Source: Modestobacter sp. VKM Ac-2986 | GTDB taxonomy: Bacteria; Actinomycetota; Actinomycetes; Mycobacteriales; Geodermatophilaceae | Length of the DNA stretch: 64,000 nt | Reading direction: 5' to 3' | NCBI RefSeq assembly: GCF_026967795.1 | Contig: NZ_JAPVBH010000003.1 | Coordinates: 248,001 to 312,000 of the forward strand | Shown here: piece by piece, positions 16,282 through 24,230 of the stretch | Numbering within the stretch: position 1 is the stretch's first letter | Layout of the letters: the number at the start of each line of letters is the position of its first letter | Notes under the pieces: generated by a model | What the model saw: the letters and a program-made list of their open reading frames with translations, nothing else | What the model was told of the DNA's origin: nothing | The model's database searches: none | Translations under genes and position numbers: made by a program

Positions 16282-17805
16282 TCAGGCCACGTGCTCGGCC
16301 AGCACCCCGGTCCGGTGGCGCGCCCGGAGCAGGTAGTAGGCCAGGCCCACCCCGGCGATGGCGCCGATGAAGACGAAGGCGGCCCACTGCAGGTACCAGT
16401 GGTGCGGCTCGGTGGCGTTGTAGACCTCGCGCCGCGGCCAGGCCAGGTTCAGCGCCATGCCACCGCCCCACAGCACGGCCAGCACGTTGACCGGCAGGCC
16501 CCAGCGGCCCAGCGAGAAGTGCCGGGCACCGTCGTCGTCGGCCGGCAGCGGCCACCGGCCCCGCAGGCGGCTGACGAGCATCGGCACCGTGACCAGCAGG
16601 TAGGCCACGTAGATCATCACCACGGCGATGCTGGTGACGGCGGTGAACACCTGCGGCTGCCGGATGTTGACCACCAGGACGGCGATCGACAGCACGCCGA
16701 TCAGGACGGCCGGCAGGACCGGCGTCTTGCGCCGGGGGTCGACCCGGGCCAGCCGCGCCGCGAAGGGCAGGTTGTTGTCCCGGGCCATCGCGAACATCAT
16801 CCGGATCGTCGCGGTGTGCACCGCCAGGCAGCAGACCGTGATGGCCACGGCGATGGAGGCCAGGAAGACCTTGCCCAGGCCGCCCCCGGCCGCCGACAAC
16901 AGCACGTACTGCAGCCCACCGGTGGACGACGACAGCTGCGGGTCGGCGAGGTCCTGCACCGACATGAGCCCGAACAGCAGGATCAGCCCGCCCAGCAGGA
17001 ACGACGCCGTGATGGCCCGGATGATCGCCCGGGGCGCCGTGCGGCGCGCGTCGATCGTCTCCTCACCCATGGAGCTCGCGGTGTCGAAGCCGTACATGAC
17101 GTAGCCCGACGCCAGCGCGGCGACCAGGAAGGCCCCCACGTAGCCCAGTGACTGCCCCTCGCCCCGGCCGCCGGTCTCCGTCAGGACCTCGACGGGCCCG
17201 CGGACGGCGGAGAAGGCCAGGATGACGATGATCAGCACGGCCGCGATGAGCTCGATGAACACCCCGACGCTGTTGATCCGGGCCATCAGCTTCACCCCGA
17301 AGGCGTTGACCAGTGTGGTGAAGAGGATGAGCCCGCTGCCCAGCACGATCGCGTTGACCGCGACGTCGTAGGTGCCGGTGCCGTCGCCCACCACCTGGAA
17401 GCCGGACCACAGCTGCGGCAGCGTGATCTGGTAGGCCAGCACGGTCGCCGACAGGGTCACGATGGACGCCGTCAGCATCATCCAGCCGGCCATCCAGGCC
17501 GTCGTCCGGCTGCCCAGCCGCTTGGTCCAGTTGTAGAGCGACCCGGCGATCGGGTAGCGCGCGGCCAGCTCGGCGAAGCACAGCGCGACCATCAGCTGGC
17601 CGAGGAACACGATCGGCCAGGACCAGACGTAGGCCGGGCCGCCGGCGCCGAAGCCGAAGTAGAAGAGCTGGAACGTGCCGGTCAGGATGGAGATGTAGCT
17701 GACCCCGGCCGCGAAGCTGGAGAACCGGCCGATCCGGCGGTCCAGCTGCTGGTTGTACCCGAAGTCGGTGAGGGAACGGTCGCCCTGCTGGGTGGGGGTG
17801 TCCAC
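16282..17805 (-). CDS. APC-superfamily amino acid/choline-type permease
   Basis: 507 residues from GTG 17805 (GGAG six bases upstream; the longer frame to 17886 lacks a site). Twelve hydrophobic segments. YISILTGTFQLFYFGFG in helix 1, CFAELAARYPIAGSLYNWTK, and YGFDTASSMGEETIDARRTA match the amino acid/choline transporter (ACT) branch of the APC superfamily, which includes GABA permeases and the yeast choline permease. It acts at the cytoplasmic membrane. It is divergent from the phosphatidylcholine synthase gene with 145 bases between, which makes choline a plausible substrate; GABA or another amine is equally possible on sequence alone. Confidence 0.87.
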   Translation of the reverse strand: MDTPTQQGDRSLTDFGYNQQLDRRIGRFSSFAAGVSYISILTGTFQLFYFGFGAGGPAYVWSWPIVFLGQLMVALCFAELAARYPIAGSLYNWTKRLGSRTTAWMAGWMMLTASIVTLSATVLAYQITLPQLWSGFQVVGDGTGTYDVAVNAIVLGSGLILFTTLVNAFGVKLMARINSVGVFIELIAAVLIIVILAFSAVRGPVEVLTETGGRGEGQSLGYVGAFLVAALASGYVMYGFDTASSMGEETIDARRTAPRAIIRAITASFLLGGLILLFGLMSVQDLADPQLSSSTGGLQYVLLSAAGGGLGKVFLASIAVAITVCCLAVHTATIRMMFAMARDNNLPFAARLARVDPRRKTPVLPAVLIGVLSIAVLVVNIRQPQVFTAVTSIAVVMIYVAYLLVTVPMLVSRLRGRWPLPADDDGARHFSLGRWGLPVNVLAVLWGGGMALNLAWPRREVYNATEPHHWYLQWAAFVFIGAIAGVGLAYYLLRARHRTGVLAEHVA

Positions 17806-17950
17806 GCGGCTCTCCAGGTGCGGTCGACGGAGTCGGGTCACTGTGCCCTGTGCGCGGTCGAGCTGCCACCCGCCCGGCGCCGGCACCGTCGGCGCGCCAC
17901 GCGGGGGACGTCGCCCGGCCGGGTGGCGGCGGACGTGGAAAGGTCATGGG

Positions 17951-18745
17951 GTGACGGCGCCCGCTGGGCTGCCGCCCTCCCACTCCCCGATCACAGAGGT
18001 GTTCTCCTTGGGCCGACGCCTGGCAGGCTGGGCGGTGCACGTCTACACCGCGAGCGGGTCCGTGCTCGCGCTGCTCATCGTCCTCGCCGCCATCGACGGC
18101 GAGGTGGTCACCGCCCTGTGGATCGGCCTGGTCGCCCTGGTCATCGACGGCACCGACGGGATGCTCGCCCGCGCCGCGCGGGTGAAGGAGACGATCACCT
18201 GGTTCGACGGTGCCCGCCTCGACGACATCGTCGACTACCTGACCTACGTCTTCGCCCCCGTCGTCCTGCTCTGGACGTCGGGGGCGCTGCCCGACGGCCT
18301 GCCGGGGTACGCGCTGGCGGCCCTGCCGTTGCTGGCGTCGTGCTACCAGTTCTGCCGGGCCGACGCCAAGACCGAGGACCACGCCTTCCTCGGCTTCCCC
18401 AGCTACTGGAACGTGGTCGCCTTCTACGTCGTCGTGCTCGACCTCGGCCGCGGCACCGTCGCCGCCGTCCTGGTGGTCTGCTCGGTGCTGGTGTTCGTCC
18501 CGGTGCACTACCTGTACCCGTCGCGGAGCAAGACGCTGCGGACCCTGAGCCTGGCCCTGACGGCGGTGTGGATCGGCACGTACGCCCTCCTGCTCGTCCA
18601 GTACCCGGACGTGGACGGGCTGGTGGTGGCCGTGTCGCTGGGCTACGTCGGCTACTACGTGGCGGTCAGCGGGTACCTCACCCTCCTCGCGCGGCGACGC
18701 CGCGGCGCGGCCGGGACGCCGGTCCCGGTGGACGCCGCGTCCTGA
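17951..18745 (+). CDS. pcs: phosphatidylcholine synthase (CDP-alcohol phosphatidyltransferase)
   Basis: 264 residues, GTG start. It carries the Pcs version of the CDP-alcohol motif: D66-G-xx-D69-G-xx-A73-R74, then twelve residues, then G87-xxx-D91-xxx-D95. The 12-residue gap, against about 8 in other CDP-alcohol transferases, marks Pcs. Also diagnostic are WAVHVYTASG at the N-terminus, ARVKETITW, and CRADAKTEDHAFLGFPSYWN. It has about eight membrane helices. The enzyme makes phosphatidylcholine and CMP from CDP-diacylglycerol and free choline, with Mg2+ or Mn2+, so the cell needs choline from outside. The divergent permease may supply it. A strong hairpin ends the gene. Confidence 0.9.
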   Translation: MTAPAGLPPSHSPITEVFSLGRRLAGWAVHVYTASGSVLALLIVLAAIDGEVVTALWIGLVALVIDGTDGMLARAARVKETITWFDGARLDDIVDYLTYVFAPVVLLWTSGALPDGLPGYALAALPLLASCYQFCRADAKTEDHAFLGFPSYWNVVAFYVVVLDLGRGTVAAVLVVCSVLVFVPVHYLYPSRSKTLRTLSLALTAVWIGTYALLLVQYPDVDGLVVAVSLGYVGYYVAVSGYLTLLARRRRGAAGTPVPVDAAS

Positions 18746-18748
18746 CCC

Positions 18749-18792
18749 GCGGCCCGGGGCACCCCCGGTCGACCGGGGGTGCCCCGGGCCGC
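18749..18792 (+). terminator. perfect 20-bp hairpin terminator after pcs
   Basis: A 44-base perfect palindrome: two 20-base arms around TCGA, starting 3 bases after the pcs stop. Very stable, GC-rich, no U-tract. The rest of the gap to 18958 shows no gene. Confidence 0.8.
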
Positions 18793-18958
18793 GCACAGGA
18801 GCAGGTGCCTCCGCCGCCGGTCCCGGGCCGGGTCCGCGCCCGTGCCGGCGGCGGGAGTCCCCAGGGCCTGACCGGCCCGGACACGGCGACCCCGCGCCGG
18901 TGCGGGAACCCGGACGCGAGGGCGGCACGTTGTCCCGGCGAGCCAGCCGGAGGTCGAC

Positions 18959-19588
18959 GTGTCCCGCTCCCCCAGCGAGCCGCAGCACCGCACCACCTCC
19001 TGGCCCGGCCGCGCGCTCGTGTGGCCCCTGGCCATGGCCCTGCTGGCCCTGCAGGCGCTGGGGCGCGCCGGCCTGTGGCTGCTCGCCACCGTCGACGCGG
19101 CGACGTCGGCCGTGGCCCGCGGGGTCGGGCACGCCCTGCGGGCGGTGGTCCGGGCGCTGGGACCGCTGGGCCGGGGGCTGCTGCGGGTGCTGACCCCGCT
19201 GCTGCGCGGGCTGCGCCGGGCGTGGGGGTGGCTCAACCGGCGGGTGTTCGCGGTCATGGGGCGCGGGCTGGGCCGGGCCGGGCGCTGGCTGGTGCGGCGC
19301 ACCCGGCCGCTGGTGCGGACGGTCCGACGGCGGGCCCGGCGGCTGGTGGTCCGGCTCGGGCCGGCGGTGCGTCGGCTCGAGGCGGCGACCGCGGTGGTCG
19401 AGCGGGCGGCCACGCGGCTGGGCCGGGCACTGGCCCGCGCGGTGGCCCCGCTGCGCCGCCTGGTGCGGACCGTCAGCGACTCGGTCGCCGCCCGGGTGCG
19501 TGCCCTCGGGGTGACCGGGGACCGACCGGCGCCGCCGGCTCCCGCCGTCCCGGAGCCGTCCGCTCCCCGGGCCGATGCCCGGCGGTGA
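18959..19588 (+). CDS. Arg/Leu/Ala-rich amphipathic membrane-associated protein, unknown
   Basis: 209 residues, GTG start with GGAGG five bases upstream, third positions almost all G/C, so a real gene. After a polar tail there is one hydrophobic stretch (about 18-45: ALVWPLAMALLALQALGRAG). From there to about 185 the protein is built of short amphipathic helices with a loose period of LGRxLLRxLxPLxRxLRR, very rich in Arg and without Cys. The C-terminal 22 residues are Pro-rich. There are almost no acidic residues before the tail, so it should be extremely basic. I do not recognise the family. Binding to anionic membrane lipids or to nucleic acid is a guess. Confidence 0.65.
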   Translation: MSRSPSEPQHRTTSWPGRALVWPLAMALLALQALGRAGLWLLATVDAATSAVARGVGHALRAVVRALGPLGRGLLRVLTPLLRGLRRAWGWLNRRVFAVMGRGLGRAGRWLVRRTRPLVRTVRRRARRLVVRLGPAVRRLEAATAVVERAATRLGRALARAVAPLRRLVRTVSDSVAARVRALGVTGDRPAPPAPAVPEPSAPRADARR

Positions 19589-19639
19589 CCTCCCCGGCCC
19601 GGTGGACGCCGCGCCGCCGGCCGGTGGTGACCGCCGGGG

Positions 19640-20701
19640 TCACAGCCCCAGCCGCGCGGACGCCGGGGCGGCCCAGCGGCTGCTGGCGTCGTAGCCGCGC
19701 AGCGTGGTCACCGACGCCCACCGGCCGGTGCGGGCCAGTTCGCGCTCGCTGACCCCCGCCTTGTAGCCCTCGGTGGCGAAGGACCGGCGCAGGCTGTGCG
19801 GGCTCAGCCCCTCCAGCGGGACGCCGGCGTGCTCGGCCGCCCGCAGCAGCACCAGCCGCACCGAGGACCGCGCCATCCGGGTGCTGCCGATCCGCGGGGT
19901 CGCGCCCCGGCCGACGCTGCGGAACAGCGGCCCGCACTCCAGCCCGGCGGCGTCGACCCAGGCCTGCAGGGCGCGCACCGGGCAGGTCTGCACGCGCACC
20001 CCCGGCGCCAGGGCGAGCACCTCGCCGGCGCCCTCCTGGTCGGTCTTGGAGAACCGGACGGTGACGTCGAGGCCGCCGTGCCCGGCCGGGGCCAGGTCGG
20101 TCACGTCGAGCCCGCAGGCGTCCGAGGCCCGTAGGCCCAGCGCGAACGAGGTCAGGATGAGCGCCCGGTCGCGCAGGCCGGCCACCCCGTCGGGCAGGTC
20201 CTCGACCAGCGCCCGGATCGTCTGGGTGTCCAGCGCCCGGGCCTTCTTCGGTCGGCGCCCGGTGCGGGCCGCGGCCCGCCGGATGCCGCGCAGCACCTCC
20301 CGGGTGCCCGGGTGCTCCGAGGGGCTGGGGTGCCCGGCCTCCCGGTGGGCGTGCCCGATGCCCGACAGCCGCCGGGCGATGGTGCGCGGGCTGGCGCCGG
20401 CGTCGCCGAGCACAGCCAGGTAGGCCGCCACCGCCGCGTCGGCCGCGGGCAGCGGGGTGAAACCGCGCTGGGCGCACCAGTCCGCCCACGCGCGGAAGTC
20501 CGCCTCGTAGGCCCGCCGCGTCGAGTCGGCCTTGGCCGCGTCCAGGTACCGGCCCACGGACTCGACGTCCCCGGGCAGCACCAGTCCCCCGTCGGCGGGG
20601 TGCGCGTCCGACTCCCCTCCACCGGGCGCCTCCGGACTGCGGACGACCACCCCTCGGGCCGCCTTTCCCTCGGTCGGTGACCCGCTCGGGATGGACTCCA
20701 T
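19640..20701 (-). CDS. tyrosine recombinase / integrase
   Basis: 353 residues, ATG 20701. The N-terminal SAM-like core-binding domain (about 45-145) has STRRAYEADFRAWADWC. In the catalytic domain Arg191 (LGLRASDACGL), Lys219 (FSKTDQEG), His302 and Arg305 (SPHSLRRSFATEGYKAG) and the nucleophile Tyr337 (LRGYDAS) are present. The second catalytic His/Trp box reads TGRWAS, with Trp328 in the usual place of His/Trp. It should be active in DNA strand exchange. No tRNA, att repeat or other phage or plasmid gene is next to it, and codon use matches the neighbours, so it looks like a resident gene. Divergent from a coiled-coil gene. Confidence 0.9.
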   Translation of the reverse strand: MESIPSGSPTEGKAARGVVVRSPEAPGGGESDAHPADGGLVLPGDVESVGRYLDAAKADSTRRAYEADFRAWADWCAQRGFTPLPAADAAVAAYLAVLGDAGASPRTIARRLSGIGHAHREAGHPSPSEHPGTREVLRGIRRAAARTGRRPKKARALDTQTIRALVEDLPDGVAGLRDRALILTSFALGLRASDACGLDVTDLAPAGHGGLDVTVRFSKTDQEGAGEVLALAPGVRVQTCPVRALQAWVDAAGLECGPLFRSVGRGATPRIGSTRMARSSVRLVLLRAAEHAGVPLEGLSPHSLRRSFATEGYKAGVSERELARTGRWASVTTLRGYDASSRWAAPASARLGL

Positions 20702-20719
20702 AACAGTTGATTATGGAGT
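20695..20719. promoter_or_regulatory. inverted repeat over the integrase start codon
   Basis: ACTCCATAA (20695-20703), 7 bases, TTATGGAGT (20711-20719): a perfect 9-7-9 dyad that covers the integrase ATG (20699-20701). Its right arm read on the minus strand gives CATAAT, a fair -10 box placed for a nearly leaderless integrase transcript. A second, shorter dyad GTCCG-N7-CGGAC lies at 20746-20762. AT-rich against its surroundings. A repressor site for autoregulation is the likely meaning. Confidence 0.5.
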
Positions 20720-20816
20720 GCTTCCGCCCGTCCAGCCACCATACTGTCCGTCTCCATCGGACGTTCGTTCGTTGGCCAGATCGATGACGGCAGACGAACG
20801 GTGGCAAGCTGCAGAC

Positions 20817-22040
20817 ATGACGGCCGCCGAGGCGATCTGCGCCTTTCCCGACTGCTCCCTCCCGGTGGCGCCACCGCCGGCGACCGGGGGCCGCTCGTCC
20901 TACTGCACGCGGCCGGACCACAACCGGACGACCGCCTTCACCGCCCGCCGCGCCGCGGCCGCCGCCCGGTCGACGGCGGCACCGGGCGAGCCGGCGAGCT
21001 CCGTACCAGCCGGCCGAGCGGTCGACACGCTCACCGAGGTCGCCGACCGGCTGCGCGACACGCTGGCGGGGATCGGCGAGCAGGTCGACCGTGCCCACGG
21101 CGTCCTGACACGGGCTGCGGACGCCGAGCTGCTGGAGGCCGAACGGGCAGCCGTGCGCTCGGACGCCCGCCGCGAGATCGCTGAGGCCGAGCAGCGTGCC
21201 TCGCTCGCCGACCGGGTCCGCGTCGTCGCCGAGCGGGCGACCCGGGACGCCCTCGAGGCCGCCGCCCGAGCCGACGCCGAGGCGGCCACCGCCCGAGCGG
21301 AGGCAGCCACCGCCCGCGACGACGCCGCCGCGACCCGCGCCGAGGCCACTGCGGCCCGCGAGGCCACCACCGCCGCCGAGACGGTGGCCGCACAGGCGGA
21401 GACCGAGGCCGAAGCCGCTCGGGCCGCCGCGGCGGAGGCCGTCGCCGGACGACGGGACGCCGAACGCGCCCGGGACGCAGCCCAGGCCGACGCCGACGCC
21501 GCCCGGGTGGAGACGGCCCGCGCGGCCGAGGCGCGGGACCGGGCGCTCGCCGACGCGGCAGCGGCGCAGGACCGGGCGACGGCGGCGGAGGCCGAGCGGG
21601 ACCGCGCCCAGCAGGCCGAGCGCGCCGCCCGCGCCGAGGCCGGGACCGCCCGGGCCGAGGCCGACGCCGCCCGGGCGGAGGCCGCACAGGCAGCGGGCCG
21701 TGCGGAGCTCGCGGAGACGAGCGCTCGACTGCAGGTCACCGCTGCCGAGGGCCGCGTCGAGGCCGCGCAGTCCCGGGCCGACGCCGCGGTGGAACGGGCC
21801 GCCGCGGCGGTCGCGTCGGCGCAGGCGCAGGAGGTGCGCGCCGACCGCGCCGAGCGCAACGCCGAGGACAGCCGCCGGGACCGGTTGCGCGCGGAGGAGG
21901 CGCGCGACCGTGCGCTCGCCGACGCGGAGGCGGCCCGCGCCGCCCTGGCCGACGCGACCCGCCCACCGCGCGCAGACGCGTCGGACCCGACCCAGGACGA
22001 GGCGGAGCCCACCTCCCCACCCGGCCGCACTCCCGGCTGA
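20817..22040 (+). CDS. long alanine-rich coiled-coil protein with N-terminal Cys/His motif
   Basis: 407 residues from ATG 20817 (ATG 20784 in frame would add 11; neither has a good ribosome site). Residues 8-35 hold C8-x4-C13-x16-C30-x4-H35 (CAFPDC, SYCTRPDH), a likely zinc knuckle. Residues about 65-385 are an unbroken Ala/Glu/Arg coiled coil made of AEA, RAEA and ARDRAL repeats; AEARDRALADA near the middle recurs almost exactly as EEARDRALADA near the end. The tail is Pro/acidic. This layout recalls KfrA-type plasmid proteins or chromosome-partition filaments, but no known family is certain. It is divergent from the integrase, with a dyad between. Confidence 0.75.
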   Translation: MTAAEAICAFPDCSLPVAPPPATGGRSSYCTRPDHNRTTAFTARRAAAAARSTAAPGEPASSVPAGRAVDTLTEVADRLRDTLAGIGEQVDRAHGVLTRAADAELLEAERAAVRSDARREIAEAEQRASLADRVRVVAERATRDALEAAARADAEAATARAEAATARDDAAATRAEATAAREATTAAETVAAQAETEAEAARAAAAEAVAGRRDAERARDAAQADADAARVETARAAEARDRALADAAAAQDRATAAEAERDRAQQAERAARAEAGTARAEADAARAEAAQAAGRAELAETSARLQVTAAEGRVEAAQSRADAAVERAAAAVASAQAQEVRADRAERNAEDSRRDRLRAEEARDRALADAEAARAALADATRPPRADASDPTQDEAEPTSPPGRTPG

Positions 22041-22146
22041 ACGGACCGCAGCGGAGGCGACGGCCCGGGAGCCGGGGGCCTTCCGCCGTCCGCACCGCCG
22101 CGTCATGCTCGGCGGGGACCGGGACGTGACCAGGCGGGAGACGGCG

Positions 22147-22842
22147 ATGGACGGGACGACTGCGACCACGACCGGCACGGCGGCGGGGCTGGCCGAGGTG
22201 CAGGAGGAGCTGGCCCGCCTCGAGGACGCGGACATCCGGCGGGTGAACGCCGCCCACGGTGACGAGCACGGCGTGAACCTCGGGGCCCTGCGCGCGCTGG
22301 CCAAGCGGCTGCGGACCCAGCACGAGCTCGCCCGCGAGCTGTGGGTGACCGGGGACGCGGCGGCGCGGCTGCTGGCCGTGCTGGTCTGCCGGCCGAAGGC
22401 CTTCCCCCGCGACGAGCTGGACGCCATGCTGCGCGGAGCACGCACCCCCAAGGTGCAGGACTGGCTGGTCGGCTACGTCGTCGTGAAGAGCCCGCACGCC
22501 GAGGAGCTGCGTGTCTCCTGGCTCACCGACGCCGACCCCGTGGTCGCGAGCGCCGGCTGGGCGCTGACCACCGACCGCGTGGCGAAGCGACCCGACGGCC
22601 TGGACCTGCCCGGCCTGCTGGACGTGATCGAGGCCCGGATGCGCGAGGCCCCCGACCGGCTGCAGTGGGCGATGAACCACTGCCTGGCCCAGATCGGCAT
22701 CGAGCACGCCGAGCACCGGGCCCGGGCCATCGCCATCGGTGAGCGCCTGCGCGTCCTCGAGGACCACCCGACCCCCAGGAACTGCACGTCCCCGTACGCG
22801 CCGGTGTGGATCGCCGAGATGGTGCGCCGCCGGCAGGGGTGA
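22147..22842 (+). CDS. DNA alkylation repair protein, AlkD-like HEAT-repeat
   Basis: 231 residues, ATG with GGGAG upstream. An all-helical protein with the features of the COG4912 AlkD family: VNLGALRALAKRLRTQHELARELW at the N-terminus, RPKAFPRDELDAML, WLTDADPVVASAGWAL, MNHCLAQIGIEHAEHRARA and the C-terminal PYAPVWIAEMV. AlkD wraps DNA with HEAT-like repeats and removes bulky cationic N3/N7-alkyl purines. This branch is distant from Bacillus AlkD, so glycosylase activity is not certain. It follows the coiled-coil gene by 106 bases and converges on the next gene. Confidence 0.78.
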   Translation: MDGTTATTTGTAAGLAEVQEELARLEDADIRRVNAAHGDEHGVNLGALRALAKRLRTQHELARELWVTGDAAARLLAVLVCRPKAFPRDELDAMLRGARTPKVQDWLVGYVVVKSPHAEELRVSWLTDADPVVASAGWALTTDRVAKRPDGLDLPGLLDVIEARMREAPDRLQWAMNHCLAQIGIEHAEHRARAIAIGERLRVLEDHPTPRNCTSPYAPVWIAEMVRRRQG

Positions 22843-22854
22843 CGCCGGGCGCGG

Positions 22855-24099
22855 TCAGCCCGGCCGCCGCTCCCCCACCTCGACCACCTCGTAGGTGTGT
22901 CCGGCGGCCCGCAGCCGCTCGACCAGGACGCCGCCCAGCGCCGTGGCCGGGGTGAGCGAGCCAGCGCGGTCGGGCAGCCGGTCGCCGTCCAGGGCGAGCG
23001 CAAGGGCGCTCTGCCCGAGCATCACGGCGGTGGCCGCGTACCCCGGATCGCCGCGGCCGGCGGCGGTGGCCCGGTAGCTGCGGCCCTCCTCGGTGCCGGC
23101 GTCCACGGTCATCCGGAACCACCCCTTCTCCCGCGTCGCCGCGCTCGGGCCGGTGCCCGGTGCCGGCAGCAGGCGGTCGAGCACCCCGCGCGCCGGCGGG
23201 AAGGACAGCGCGCCGAAGGCCCCGGCCAGCGCGGCGGTCGTGCCGAGCGCGACCGCAGCACCCGCCGGCCCGCGGCCGGTGCCCATCACCTCGCCGTAGC
23301 TCATCGCCCGGCCGTACCGCCAGTCCTGCAGCGCGTTGCTGCGCCGGACGATGCGGCTGTTGAACGACGCCATCACGAACGGTGCGGTCCACCGTCCGTC
23401 GGCGGTGCGGGCCGGCGGCGCGGCGTCCCGGGGCTGCGGGGTGTCCGGCTCGGCGGCCCGGTCGGGGCTGAGCGCGAACGGGTCGCCGACCACCCGGCGC
23501 AGCGAACGGTCCTGCCCCACGGCCTCGATCTGGGCGCGGGCGGAGTCGATGGTGCCGCCGCTGAAGCCGCCGCGGGCGGTCGCCACCAGCCGGACGTCGC
23601 GCAGCGGGCCGGCGCCGTCGGCGGCGGCCCGCTCGGCGAGCAGCAGGGTGCTCAGGTCGGAGGGGATCGAGTCGTACCCGCAGGCGTGCACGATCCGCGC
23701 CCCGGTGTCCTGTGCGACCGCGTCGACGCGGTCGATGGCCCGCCGGACGAACAGCACCTCCCCGGTGAGGTCGGCGTAGTGCGTGCCGGCCCGCGCGCAG
23801 GCCTCGACCAGCGGCAGGCCGTGGCGCAGGTAGGGGCCGACCGTGCTGACCAGCACCCGCGTCTGCCCGGCGAGCGCGGCCAGCGAGGCCGGGTCGCCGG
23901 AGTCGGCGGTCAGCACCGGCCAGTCCCGCGCGGCGCCGGGCAGCTCGCGGCGGACCGCCTCGCACCGTTCCCGGGACCGGCCGGCCAGCGCGATCCGCGT
24001 GCCCGGCGGCGCCTGCTCGGCGAGGTGGGCGGCCAGCAGCCGGCCCACGAAGCCGGACGCGCCGTAGAGGACCAGGTCGTACGGGCGGGCATCGGTCAT
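22855..24099 (-). CDS. saccharopine dehydrogenase-like / trans-acting enoyl reductase family protein
   Basis: 414 residues from ATG 24099 (a GGATGG six bases upstream supports this over the frame to 24129). The N-terminal Rossmann fold has YDLVLYGASGFVGRLLAAHL, the GxxGxxG NAD(P) loop, then LAGRSRERCEAV. VSTVGPYLRHGLPLVEACARAGTHYADLTGE is the family core, followed by HACGYDSIPSDL. Relatives are saccharopine dehydrogenase-like oxidoreductases such as the mycobacterial trans-acting enoyl reductase of phenolphthiocerol synthesis. Substrate here is unknown, and no polyketide synthase is near. Confidence 0.85.
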   Translation of the reverse strand: MTDARPYDLVLYGASGFVGRLLAAHLAEQAPPGTRIALAGRSRERCEAVRRELPGAARDWPVLTADSGDPASLAALAGQTRVLVSTVGPYLRHGLPLVEACARAGTHYADLTGEVLFVRRAIDRVDAVAQDTGARIVHACGYDSIPSDLSTLLLAERAAADGAGPLRDVRLVATARGGFSGGTIDSARAQIEAVGQDRSLRRVVGDPFALSPDRAAEPDTPQPRDAAPPARTADGRWTAPFVMASFNSRIVRRSNALQDWRYGRAMSYGEVMGTGRGPAGAAVALGTTAALAGAFGALSFPPARGVLDRLLPAPGTGPSAATREKGWFRMTVDAGTEEGRSYRATAAGRGDPGYAATAVMLGQSALALALDGDRLPDRAGSLTPATALGGVLVERLRAAGHTYEVVEVGERRPG

Positions 24100-24151
24100 C
24101 GGTCCATCCTGCCGCCGCGACCGCCGCACCGCGGCCCGAGCGGCGTCGTCC

Positions 24152-24166
24152 TTGCTGTTGCAGCAA
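24152..24166. promoter_or_regulatory. perfect dyad TTGCTG-TTG-CAGCAA between divergent genes
   Basis: TTGCTGTTGCAGCAA is a perfect 6-3-6 inverted repeat in the 131-base gap between the reductase (minus) and the methyltransferase (plus). A second TTGCA follows at 24173-24177. It looks like a repressor operator; the regulator is not in the window. Confidence 0.4.
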
Positions 24167-24230
24167 CGATGCTTGCAGTCTCACGGGTGACCGGGTCAGG
24201 GTTGCCACACCAGCGGAGACGGGAGCAGCC

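Noticed and set aside
19578-19638. CCCGGCGGT / ACCGCCGGG hairpin between the convergent Arg/Leu-rich and integrase genes
   Set aside because: Arms of 9 bases with a 43-base loop are too weak in this GC-rich DNA to call a terminator.
19589-20820. Integrated element boundaries (attL/attR) around the integrase
   Set aside because: No direct repeats, no tRNA, no excisionase or phage gene and no change in base composition beyond the small AT-rich promoter patch.
21240-21960. Repeat array or CRISPR-like structure in the repetitive coiled-coil gene
   Set aside because: The repetition is imperfect and in frame (Ala/Glu/Arg codons), as expected from a coiled coil. There are no constant repeats with unique spacers.
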